64,000 bases of DNA from Chitinispirillaceae bacterium (GTDB lineage Bacteria; Fibrobacterota; Chitinivibrionia; Chitinivibrionales; Chitinispirillaceae): assembly GCA_016929595.1 (NCBI GenBank), contig JAFGIN010000143.1:1-64000 (forward strand), in the 5' to 3' direction. The notes beneath the pieces were generated by a model. It saw only the letters and a list, made by a program, of their open reading frames with translations, was not told the DNA's origin and made no database searches. The stretch's first letter is position 1. Every line of letters begins with the position of its first letter. Below, in pieces: positions 37,716 through 45,440 of this stretch. The position numbers and the translations under genes were made by a program.

Positions 37716-38405
37716 ATGGAGAAAGAATGGTTAAATAACAGGAACATTTTTGAAATATTTGATGTGAGAAATCTAAAAGGGAATTTTTTGCAGGCAATTA
37801 TTGCAAAAGCAAAAAAGATACAAAAAGGAAATGGAATAACAATAATTCAAAATTTTGAACCAATTCCATTGTATACTACCATGAGTAATTTAGGGTTCGA
37901 ATATTATACAGAAAAAAATATCGATAATGATTACTACTGTCACTTCTATAGAATGGAAGAAGTTGACAAAGAAGATAACGAACTCCCGCTAAAGCCTATT
38001 GTTATGACAAAATACGCTGATATAGACCCTGAAATCGCCGATTTAGCAGTTAATTTCTGGAATAACATATGGAATAAAGAAAAACCCTCAATCGATCTGA
38101 AATATAAATTTTTAATCTCACTGGCGAATGCAGTCGGATCAGGTCGGATACGACAAGCAACCAGGGAGCTGATAAAAGCTTATTATTTAGGAGTTACTGT
38201 TGAACAGATGGAGGAGTTGTTTTCATTATTTGTCTGGAATCAGGGGATCGGTCATTTTTCTTCTGAATTAGCGCAGTCATCACTTTTTAAGGCATTCCTT
38301 GTGATTAAGGAGCTAGAAAAGAAAGGTAAAAACCATAGCGAAATTATGGTTATACTTAACGATAAATTTGGTGAAAGAAACCCGGAAATGGGCTTTAACA
38401 ATTAA
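37716..38405 (+). CDS. DUF2249 plus AhpD/CMD-like domain fusion
   Basis: A 229-aa protein with two parts. The N-terminus (about 10-75) is a DUF2249 domain: FDVRNLKGNFLQAIIAKAKK and GNGITIIQNFEPIPLYTTM; DUF2249 proteins often accompany hybrid-cluster and NO-related genes. The C-terminus (about 120-215) resembles carboxymuconolactone decarboxylase/AhpD-like helices: KFLISLANAVGSGRIRQATRELI. It lacks the CxxC redox motif of AhpD, so it may not be a peroxidase. Next is a broken hybrid-cluster protein gene, consistent with a nitrosative stress context (inference). AT-rich. Confidence 0.75.
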   Translation: MEKEWLNNRNIFEIFDVRNLKGNFLQAIIAKAKKIQKGNGITIIQNFEPIPLYTTMSNLGFEYYTEKNIDNDYYCHFYRMEEVDKEDNELPLKPIVMTKYADIDPEIADLAVNFWNNIWNKEKPSIDLKYKFLISLANAVGSGRIRQATRELIKAYYLGVTVEQMEELFSLFVWNQGIGHFSSELAQSSLFKAFLVIKELEKKGKNHSEIMVILNDKFGERNPEMGFNN

Positions 38406-38421
38406 AAATATGGAATTTGTT

Positions 38422-38570
38422 ATGAGTATGTTTTGTAATCAATGTCAGGAAACAGCTAAAAACACCGACTGTACAATCAAGGCGTATGCGGTAAAACAGA
38501 AGTAACATCCAACATTCAGGATGTACTGATTTATGCCTGTGTCTGTCAAGGGTTATCTTTAAAGGAGCTA
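38422..38570 (+). pseudogene. Hydroxylamine reductase / hybrid-cluster protein (hcp) remnant
   Basis: The first 19 codons encode MSMFCNQCQETAKNTDCTIK, the classic Hcp N-terminus with the first cluster Cys (C-x2-C-x8-C). A single-base deletion near 38481 then breaks the frame (TAA at 38503-38505). In the next frame VCGKTEVTSNIQDVLIYA continues as Hcp, including the fourth Cys. Homology ends near 38565; about 450-500 codons that Hcp normally has are missing. The BFD gene begins at 38576. So this is a frameshifted and truncated fragment. Confidence 0.8.
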
Positions 38571-38575
38571 AAAAC

Positions 38576-38758
38576 ATGGAGAAAGATATAATAATTTGTA
38601 CATGTGAGGAAGTATACAAAAGTACAATAGTTAAAGCAATAAAAGATAAAGGATTAAAAACTGTTGAAGCCGTAGGTGAAGAGACTGGGGCGGGTACTGT
38701 TTGTGGGCAATGTCAGGATGATATTCAGAAAATTCTTGATGAGATAAACAATAAGTAG
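38576..38758 (+). CDS. BFD-like [2Fe-2S] ferredoxin
   Basis: A 60-aa bacterioferritin-associated ferredoxin-type domain. Cys ligands sit in IICTCEEV and TVCGQCQDD. Such domains hold a [2Fe-2S] cluster and hand electrons to partners such as bacterioferritin, nitrite reductase or Hcp. AAAGGAG precedes the start; the frame begins immediately after the broken hcp, so it may originally have been co-transcribed with hcp. Confidence 0.88.
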   Translation: MEKDIIICTCEEVYKSTIVKAIKDKGLKTVEAVGEETGAGTVCGQCQDDIQKILDEINNK

Positions 38759-38970
38759 AGTCTGTTTCAGAAACTGGTTTTCCAAAAAAATTTGTGAAAA
38801 CAGTTGTTTTCTCACCATAAAATTGACTTAAACCTCATCAGATGCAGCCTTTTGTGTTAAGCAAAAATAAAGGTTGTTCGTATGTTAATGCTTATAACAA
38901 ATGATTCAGATACCGTCGATTAATATAATTTATCACATGATAAACTCACGTATACCATGGAGGTCATAGA

Positions 38971-40317
38971 ATGAAAAAAACTGATGTACTGGTGCTTGGT
39001 GGATTGTCTGGCATAACAGCTGGACTTAGTTGCAGACGTCACTATCCTGACAAATCCGTTACTCTTGTAAGGAAAGAGGGAACTGTGTTGATACCATGCG
39101 GCATACCTTATATCTTCGGTACGGTTGGCGGACCACAGAACAATGTTGTTCCTGATGGGCTTCTGGAGTCAAACAGTATCGAGCTTATCAAAGGGGAAGC
39201 TGTAGCGATTGATCGGGACAAAAAGATTGCGACATTAAAGGATACAACACAAATAGAATATGACAAACTGATATTTGCAACCGGGTCATTACCAGTAATT
39301 CCGCCGATTCCCGGTATTAACAAAAAAAATGTTTTCCCTGTAAAAAAAGAGTTCGAGTATCTTGGTGATGTACTTAACAGCATGAAAACAGTCGAGGATG
39401 TTGTTATTATTGGTGGTGGATTTATTGGTGTTGAGTTCGCCGACGAATGTCGCAAAGGGCGTGATATCAATGTGACTCTTGTTGAGGCTCTTCCTCATTG
39501 TCTTCAGATGGCGATGGATGATGAATACTGCACTGAAGCGGAAGGCAGGCTTAATGAAGCCGGTGTGAAAATCATGGTCAATACAATGGTAAAGGAAATT
39601 GTGGGAGATGATGTAGTTACTGGTGTAAAACTTGCAGATGGCACAGTCCTTAAAGCTGATGCGGTGATTCTTGGGATTGGTGCCAATCCGAATACCTTTC
39701 TGGCCGAAAAAGCCGGGTTGGAACTGGGATACAAGAAGGCAATTAAAGTGGATCGGTACATGCAAAGTTATTCCGATCCGAACATTTTTGCTTGTGGTGA
39801 TTGTGCTGAAAAATTTTCCTTTTTTAATGGACGACCTGTACCAATCATGTTGGCATCTATCGCTACAGCTGAAGCAAGAATTGCAGGTGCAAATCTCTTC
39901 TCTCCAGTTCATCAGAACTGTGGAGCAATAAGTGTTTTTTCGACAATGATTAACAAACGGGCCTTTGCTGTTGCTGGTATTACCGAACGAATGGCGAAAC
40001 AATCGGAAATGTCTTATGTCATAGGGCGACATGAAGCATCTGATACTCATCCTGTCGGAATGCCTGATTCGAGTATTGTTAAAGTAAAAATTGTCTTCGC
40101 CAAGAGTACCGGAGTAATTCTTGGAGGTTCTATTTCGGGGGGGCGATCGGCCGGAGAAATGATTAATGTGTTAAGTGCGTGTATTATGCATCGAATGACT
40201 GCTAATGATATGGCACAATTCCAGATGGGAACTCATCCTGCTCTTACTCCGTCGCCAATTGCTTATCCTATTGTCAATGCGGCGTGTAAGGCGGTACTTG
40301 AGATCCATTGCCACTGA
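38971..40317 (+). CDS. FAD-dependent NAD(P)H oxidase/CoA-disulfide reductase-like oxidoreductase
   Basis: A 448-aa pyridine nucleotide-disulfide oxidoreductase. Motifs: N-terminal FAD fold (VLVLGGLSGITAG, a slightly unusual GGLSG in place of GGGPAG), single redox Cys43 in IPCGIPY, NAD-binding VVIIGGGFIGVEFADE, and FAD-binding IFACGDCAE. A single Cys at this place is typical of NADH oxidase, NADH peroxidase and CoA-disulfide reductase. GGAGGT is 7 nt upstream. It probably removes O2, peroxide or disulfide in the redox region. The C-terminal dimerisation domain ends at about residue 445. Confidence 0.9.
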   Translation: MKKTDVLVLGGLSGITAGLSCRRHYPDKSVTLVRKEGTVLIPCGIPYIFGTVGGPQNNVVPDGLLESNSIELIKGEAVAIDRDKKIATLKDTTQIEYDKLIFATGSLPVIPPIPGINKKNVFPVKKEFEYLGDVLNSMKTVEDVVIIGGGFIGVEFADECRKGRDINVTLVEALPHCLQMAMDDEYCTEAEGRLNEAGVKIMVNTMVKEIVGDDVVTGVKLADGTVLKADAVILGIGANPNTFLAEKAGLELGYKKAIKVDRYMQSYSDPNIFACGDCAEKFSFFNGRPVPIMLASIATAEARIAGANLFSPVHQNCGAISVFSTMINKRAFAVAGITERMAKQSEMSYVIGRHEASDTHPVGMPDSSIVKVKIVFAKSTGVILGGSISGGRSAGEMINVLSACIMHRMTANDMAQFQMGTHPALTPSPIAYPIVNAACKAVLEIHCH

Positions 40318-40547
40318 ATATTGAAATGATGGTGTCAGATGATTATAATGTAAGTGGTGTCTCGCATTTCCTGGATTTCAGGATGGTATTGGGTATATCA
40401 CAAGATTGATTTTTGTGATATTACCTGGTACCTGGTTCAAAACACAGTCTTTGAAAGCGGTTTTTTAACCCAAAATTAAATTTTTTATCTTATATTGATA
40501 CTAACCCCATCAAAAATGTAACAATTCATAACCAGAGGATTTTTATC

Positions 40548-41141
40548 ATGGAACTGCATACATTCTGGCTCTGTTTTGTTCCTCTGTTTATCGCTGGTGA
40601 TGCGATTGGGGCGCTTCCTGTGTTCATGTCAATTACAGAGGGTATCGGGAAGAAGGAGATGCCCCGATTGCTGTTGATCTCGGTAATTACTGCCGCAGTA
40701 GTGGGGTTGGCGTTTGTGTTCGTCGGGGAGTGGCTGTTGCGGCTTATGGGCATAACAGTTGCCGATTTCATGGTTGCCGGCGGGGCGATGCTGTTTGTGC
40801 TTGCACTTGGTGACCTGGTTATGTTCGAGAAACCTACAAGGAAGGTACATGCGGAAGAGATTGGACCTGTTCCGATAGGCGTTCCGCTTATTGTCGGGCC
40901 GGGGGTACTTACCACGGTGATGCTTCTTGTTAAAGAATATGGTTTCATTCCGACGACAAGTGCGCTTGTCGCTAATATCATTGTTGCCGCTGTAATTTTT
41001 TACTCCCGCAATTATATTATCCGGGTAGTAGGCAAGAACGGGACAAAAGTGATCTCCAAAATTGCCAGCCTCTTTCTTGCAGCCATTGCAGTCATGATTT
41101 TTCGTAGAGGGCTTTTTATCATATTTCGCTGGGATATGTAA
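40548..41141 (+). CDS. MarC-family integral membrane protein
   Basis: A 197-aa protein with six hydrophobic helices. MarC family signature: FVPLFIAGDAIGALPVFMSITEG at the N-terminus (about 7-29), GGAMLFVLALGDLV, VPIGVPLIVGPGVLTTVMLL. The family is widespread; transport activity is unproven. AGAGGA ribosome site. It is monocistronic. Confidence 0.9.
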   Translation: MELHTFWLCFVPLFIAGDAIGALPVFMSITEGIGKKEMPRLLLISVITAAVVGLAFVFVGEWLLRLMGITVADFMVAGGAMLFVLALGDLVMFEKPTRKVHAEEIGPVPIGVPLIVGPGVLTTVMLLVKEYGFIPTTSALVANIIVAAVIFYSRNYIIRVVGKNGTKVISKIASLFLAAIAVMIFRRGLFIIFRWDM

Positions 41142-41267
41142 TCTATCAGGAATGATATCTTTAATTATGATATCTCTTTTTTCTGGGATTTTTCACTCTC
41201 AACTGCCATGCGGGTCCCCCCTGAATATAATTCGACCTTTACATTACGCTGCTCCCGCCTTCAGATG

Positions 41268-41317
41268 ACACATTCGGCAAGCTCAGTGCACCGCACATTC
41301 GGCAAGCTCAGTGCACC
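41268..41317. repeat. Two tandem copies of a 25-bp unit
   Basis: Unit CACATTCGGCAAGCTCAGTG then CACCG, copies at 41268-41292 and 41293-41317. The ATTCGGCAAGCTCAGTG core resembles the widespread CTTCGACAAGCTCAGTG intergenic motif. Confidence 0.8.
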
Positions 41318-41502
41318 CGCCCAAACTGAAGCCTTTAGCCTCATATTGGTTTTATATAGAACCGGGGAGAGGACGCGCTGCAAGTATATCTGGTATCCCA
41401 TAGATTCGGCATTATGGGAAAGTTCCCATTGTGTAAATAGAACTGCCGAAATCCTGACTGCGACATGATCTGGTCTGAAGTTCGCTACTCGTAGAAATAA
41501 GC

Positions 41503-41580
41503 TTAAACCTAAATCGGATGATTCCTTTACGCGATCTGCTTCGCATCTCATCATCAAGCAATCGTCCGAATCAGGTTAAA
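41503..41580. repeat. 78-bp palindromic element, short copy
   Basis: Terminal inverted repeats 41503-41523 and 41560-41580 match over about 21 nt with a few mismatches (core AATCGTCCG/CGGATGATT). The internal motif GCGATCTGCTTCGCATCTCA and the CATCATCAA block match the long copy at 23366-23537. Confidence 0.7.
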
Positions 41581-41616
41581 TAAAGAAGTACCAGTCTTAA
41601 AAAGAGGTTGAGGAAT

Positions 41617-42186
41617 ATGCTTCTGCCATTACAAATTGACTACAGAGACGTTGAAAACGTACCCGAAATTGATGAATTGATACGCAAAAAGGCTTCGCAT
41701 CTTGAAAGAATTTGTGATCATATCAACAGTTGCCGGATCATTGTTGAGAAAGTGGAGAAGCACACCAGGACTCATCAGGAATACCACGTCAGGCTTGATA
41801 TTCGAATACCTCCGGGGCATGAGATTGTTGTAAGCCGTGATGGTGGAAGGAGTGCTCCTCACATGGAGCTTGAAGCCGAGGTGCGATGGGCATTTGAAAC
41901 TGCGGAAAAGCAACTCAGAGAGTTAGTTGAAAAACAGCATGGTGATATAAAGGTGCATCCGTACCAGGAAGTTCAGGGTGTCATTAAATGGATCAATGTA
42001 AAAGATTCCTGCGGGTTTATTCTTACTCTTGATGGACGTGAAATATACTTTCATCGTAATAGTATATTGCATGAACGATTTGAGACTTTGAAACCAGGTA
42101 TGGGAGTACGTTTTTCTGAAGAGATGGGGGAGAAGGGGCCCCAGGCTACCTCTGTAAAAATTACGGATGTGCAGGAATCTTTGTAG
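41617..42186 (+). CDS. Ribosome-hibernation (HPF/RaiA) domain fused to cold-shock domain
   Basis: A 189-aa fusion. The N-terminal 105 residues fit an HPF/RaiA ribosome-associated fold (LPLQIDYRDVE, then VEKVEKHTRTHQEYHVRLDIRI and FETAEKQLRELVEK). After a linker, residues about 118-185 form a cold-shock domain (GVIKWINVKDSCGFILTLDGREIYFHRNSI). Domain order is known in some deltaproteobacteria. It may tie ribosome hibernation to RNA binding. ATG 41617 has GAGG 9 nt before; TTG 41608 would add three residues. Confidence 0.88.
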   Translation: MLLPLQIDYRDVENVPEIDELIRKKASHLERICDHINSCRIIVEKVEKHTRTHQEYHVRLDIRIPPGHEIVVSRDGGRSAPHMELEAEVRWAFETAEKQLRELVEKQHGDIKVHPYQEVQGVIKWINVKDSCGFILTLDGREIYFHRNSILHERFETLKPGMGVRFSEEMGEKGPQATSVKITDVQESL

Positions 42187-42199
42187 TCGATGACAGGCT

Positions 42200-42279
42200 G
42201 AGGTAGAGGTAGAGGTTGAGGTTGAGGTTGAGGTTGAGGTTGAGGTTGAGGTTGAGGTTGAGGTTGAGGTTGAGGTTGG
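42200..42279. repeat. Hexanucleotide tandem repeat (GAGGTT)
   Basis: About thirteen copies of GAGGTT (first two GAGGTA), just after the HPF-cold-shock gene. A 102-aa antisense frame running through it consists of Pro-Gln repeats and is rejected. Confidence 0.92.
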
Positions 42280-42384
42280 AAGAACGCGCGTTTCTTCTTT
42301 CTTAGCCTTAACCTTAGCCTAATTCCTAATTCCTGATTCTGATTTTCTGTGCAATTCATTGTCAGTAAATAATATATTCTGCTG

Positions 42385-42418
42385 AAAAAAAAAGCCGCTG
42401 TTAAGCGGCTTTTTTTTA
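42385..42418. terminator. Bidirectional Rho-independent terminator
   Basis: GCCGCT-GTTA-AGCGGC hairpin flanked by A9 and T8 tracts, so it works on both strands for the convergent HPF fusion and RRM genes. It overlaps the stop of the RRM gene. Confidence 0.93.
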
Positions 42419-42754
42419 TTGATCATTATAATCATTAAATCTTTTCTTTCTGAAACCGCCACCACCGTTGCCCCTGTTGCCGCCATGGAAACCACCACCG
42501 CCACCGGGTCTTTGCTCCCGTTCACGTGCCTCGGTGACAGTTAATTTACGACCGTTCAGTTCTGCGCCATTGAGTTCTGAGATTGCTGCATCAGCATTTT
42601 CCATCTCAACAAAACAGAAACCACGAGATTTCTGCGTCTCACGATCTGTGATGATTTTAACTGAATGTACTTCACCGACTTTGGCAAAATGCTCCCTTAT
42701 GTCATCTTCTGTCGCGGAGAACGGGAGATTGCCGATGTACAATTTCCTGGCCAC
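42416..42754 (-). CDS. RRM-domain RNA-binding protein with Gly-rich tail
   Basis: A 112-aa protein. One RRM with RNP2 KLYIGNLPF and RNP1 RGFCFVEM (residues about 4-12 and 44-51), then a glycine/arginine/asparagine-rich tail (about 85-105). Bacterial RRM proteins of this type are cold- or stress-related RNA binders. The start is GTG with GGAGGT 6 nt upstream. It is monocistronic and convergent with another RNA-binding gene (HPF-cold-shock). Confidence 0.92.
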   Translation of the reverse strand: MARKLYIGNLPFSATEDDIREHFAKVGEVHSVKIITDRETQKSRGFCFVEMENADAAISELNGAELNGRKLTVTEAREREQRPGGGGGFHGGNRGNGGGGFRKKRFNDYNDQ

Positions 42755-42999
42755 AAAGAACCTCCATGAGAAACGTTACAAAAAGGTAAAAAATTCTGGA
42801 GTATCAGATTCTCCTGAACGAAACAATTATGTAAATAATCTCTTACCAGTAGAAAAAGCAAGAGAAATTTTAATTTTACCATAAAAAAATGAAAAATAGC
42901 AGGATATTGCTGGTTTATTCTGGTGGAGGTTCAGGCTGGAAACCAGTTAACATCGCTATCCAGCTGTTCATTGATATTTATCGTCAACAATGTGTCAGT

Positions 43000-44001
43000 T
43001 CATTTCAAAATGGATCTGATTCTGTCCCATCCTTCATCGGGAATTGTTGCACCGACTACTTTGCAGACTTCAAAGCCGCAGGCACTTCCGATTTCACCAC
43101 TTTTTTCAAGTGAATATCCGTGAATAAGGCCATATAAAAATCCTGCAGCCCACAAATCGCCAGCGCCTGTTGTATCGATGACTGGTGATCCATCTCCCTT
43201 AGGCGCAATGGTAACTGATTTACCATCATGAGCGATATAGCTTCCGCGTTTACCAACTTTCAGTACTGCAACAGGGGCTTTTTCCGAAAGTATTTTTAGT
43301 GCCTTTTGTTCATCATTGCACCCAGTGAAGACCCGGGCTTCGTCTTCATTGGCAATCAGTACATCCACGTATTCCTGACAGATCTGTTCCAGAAGATCTT
43401 TGGATGCTTCGACAACGGTGTAACTGGCAAGGTCTAAAGAGATCAGGGCTCCGGCATCTTTGACTGCTTTGAGAGCTGACAGGATCAGTTTCTGATTAAA
43501 AAGCAGGTAGCCTTCAAGGTGTACAAGTGCAGTGTTTGCAAAGAGTTCGGGAGTGATTTCAGATGGCTGCGTTTCCGAAGATGCTCCCAGGTAGGTAAAC
43601 ATTGACCGCTGCGCGTCCGGGGTAATAATTGAAAGTACATGTCCAGTTGGAAGGGATGACTGCATAAGGAGTGGTTCAACATTATGATTTTTCAATCCAT
43701 TCTCAAAAATCGTTCCCAGTTCATCATTGCCTCGTTTGCCAATAAATTTTGTATTACCACCAAGTTTCCCAATTCCCAGAATCGTGTTACAGGCTGAACC
43801 CCCCGGAACAACTGCTGGTTTCCTGATTGTTTTAGTTAAAAGATCTTTGATAAATGAGCTTTCGACTAAGGTCATTCCCCCTTTTGCCGCACCGCTTGAT
43901 GTAAGAAAATCATCTGTTTCCTGAAGGCACATATCGACTAATGCTGAGCCGACACCTGCAATGTAATTTCTGGGGTGTGAAATTTGAAATGGAATGTTCA
44001 T
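43000..44001 (-). CDS. PfkB-family carbohydrate/adenosine kinase
   Basis: A 333-aa ribokinase-like kinase. The glycine-rich N-terminal signature is seen (VPGGSACNTILGIGKLGG, about 62-79) and the C-terminal PfkB signature DTTGAGDLWAAGFLYG (catalytic Asp in GAGD). The closest bacterial form is adenosine kinase-like PfkB proteins. The length is usual. It stands alone; the substrate is a guess. Confidence 0.88.
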   Translation of the reverse strand: MNIPFQISHPRNYIAGVGSALVDMCLQETDDFLTSSGAAKGGMTLVESSFIKDLLTKTIRKPAVVPGGSACNTILGIGKLGGNTKFIGKRGNDELGTIFENGLKNHNVEPLLMQSSLPTGHVLSIITPDAQRSMFTYLGASSETQPSEITPELFANTALVHLEGYLLFNQKLILSALKAVKDAGALISLDLASYTVVEASKDLLEQICQEYVDVLIANEDEARVFTGCNDEQKALKILSEKAPVAVLKVGKRGSYIAHDGKSVTIAPKGDGSPVIDTTGAGDLWAAGFLYGLIHGYSLEKSGEIGSACGFEVCKVVGATIPDEGWDRIRSILK

Positions 44002-44304
44002 TGTAATGGAGTCTCCTGAAAAAGTAAATAAACTGATTTTGAGAGAAAAAATAGTAAATGCATCTTCGGTACAGAACCTATATTCAAGAAATATCCAGGG
44101 TATTCAGAAAATAGTATTCAGAATTCAGAATGCAGGAATCAGCAAAAATTCCAAAAATACGTGTGGAATTCATATCCTCAGATAAGCTGAATTCATATTC
44201 TGGATTCTGGATATCTGAGGTTACCTGTCATTTTAATTTACCAAACTCTCAGAAGAACAGGTTGAACTGAGAATTTAATAACTACTTGTTTTCGTGGATA
44301 TCCG
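44002..44304. other. Intergenic region with nested inverted repeats
   Basis: Several TATTCAGAA-like motifs occur at 44100-44130, and CCTCAGATA pairs with TATCTGAGG over about 45 nt (about 44175-44221). No gene is seen. Confidence 0.5.
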
Positions 44305-45321
44305 ATGAGTAATGGCAATAAATTTCCTTCCAATGAATACGAATTACTTCGCAGTCTTCAGGAGATTATTGGGGAGTTCACCAACGGGAAATATGAGGTT
44401 TCAATTGGTGATGACGCGGCGATACGACGATGTCTCAGTAATGAGCAGCTTATCATCACTACCGATATCGCGGTCGAGAATGTGGATTTTAAACTCGATT
44501 ACATGAGTTTTCGTGAAATCGGGTATCGGGCCATGGTATCAAATCTCAGTGATTGTGCTGCGATGGGAGCATTACCGGACAGTGCTCTGATTCAGCTTAT
44601 ATTTCCATCAGAAAAATCGGGTATACGGGAGAGTATTTCAGAGATATATCGCGGTTTTGCTGATGCGTGCAGAAGATGGCATTTTCCGATAGTCGGTGGA
44701 GATCTTTCATCCGGGCCTTTGTGGTCGATAGGTATAACGCTGCTGGGATCTCTTGAAAACGGAGCGAGACCACTTAAACGTTGCGGTGTATGCGATGGGG
44801 ATCTTTTGTGGGTAAGTGGTGTTCCAGGGTTAAGTGCTGCGGGGCTGCAGGCTTTGAGCAGATGGGGGAGAGAGAGAAAAGCAATAGAGTTCCCGCGACT
44901 GATTCGTGCTCATATTTCACCGGAACCACGTATCGATCTGGGGGTGAAATTGAGAAAAACCACATCTGTTCATGCTGCAATGGATCTTTCTGATGGTCTT
45001 TCCAAGGATTGTCGTACTCTGGCGTATGAGAACAACCTGGGGATAATTTTAAAGCGGGATACTTCCCTTATCCCTGATGAAATGATAAAATTAAGTGACT
45101 TTTTTGGGGTACCCTGGGAAAACTGGTATTTTCATGGTGGAGAAGAGTATGAACTTCTTTTTGCTGCATCAGCCGATTTTGAACCTGAAATCTCTGATGG
45201 CATGGATGGATGTATTTGTATTGGAAAGTTTACAAAAAATGTTCGGGATGTTGTTATCGACGCTGATGGGGATTACATCGGATTATCAAGAGACAGTTTT
45301 GATCATATAAAATTCTTTTAG
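44305..45321 (+). CDS. thiL: Thiamine-monophosphate kinase
   Basis: Phosphorylates TMP to thiamine pyrophosphate, using ATP. ThiL motifs: SIGDDAAI and TTDIAVENVDF near the N-terminus (metal and ATP site), NLSDCAAMGA, GGDLSSG, AAMDLSDGLSKD and GGEEYELLFAA. The 338-aa length is normal. Its stop abuts the pilB region. No other thiamine genes are nearby; with thiN at 15.5 kb the cell appears able both to salvage thiamine and to finish the synthetic route. Confidence 0.93.
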   Translation: MSNGNKFPSNEYELLRSLQEIIGEFTNGKYEVSIGDDAAIRRCLSNEQLIITTDIAVENVDFKLDYMSFREIGYRAMVSNLSDCAAMGALPDSALIQLIFPSEKSGIRESISEIYRGFADACRRWHFPIVGGDLSSGPLWSIGITLLGSLENGARPLKRCGVCDGDLLWVSGVPGLSAAGLQALSRWGRERKAIEFPRLIRAHISPEPRIDLGVKLRKTTSVHAAMDLSDGLSKDCRTLAYENNLGIILKRDTSLIPDEMIKLSDFFGVPWENWYFHGGEEYELLFAASADFEPEISDGMDGCICIGKFTKNVRDVVIDADGDYIGLSRDSFDHIKFF

Positions 45322-45440
45322 TGGTTTGCGGTATCCTCAAAACAGATGCGGTTCTTAAATGTGTAGTGTTCCAGGCTGATTACTTTTCGTTTAAGACCCC
45401 GCTAAAAGTAATTTTTTACAAAAAACCTACGGATGGTACT

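Larger units (their letters stand above)
41142..41616. other. Intergenic region with two repeat types
   Basis: Contains a tandem duplication of a 25-bp unit (41268-41317) and the short palindromic element (41503-41580). An 86-aa frame at 41208-41468 spans repeats and has no support. Confidence 0.5.

Noticed and set aside
42051-42359. 102-aa antisense frame across the GAGGTT tract
   Set aside because: Pro-Gln repeat from the hexamer tract; opposite strand of the HPF-cold-shock gene.
44002-44304. TPP riboswitch before thiL
   Set aside because: No CTGAGA/ACCTGATC-like core is seen; only AT-rich inverted repeats.
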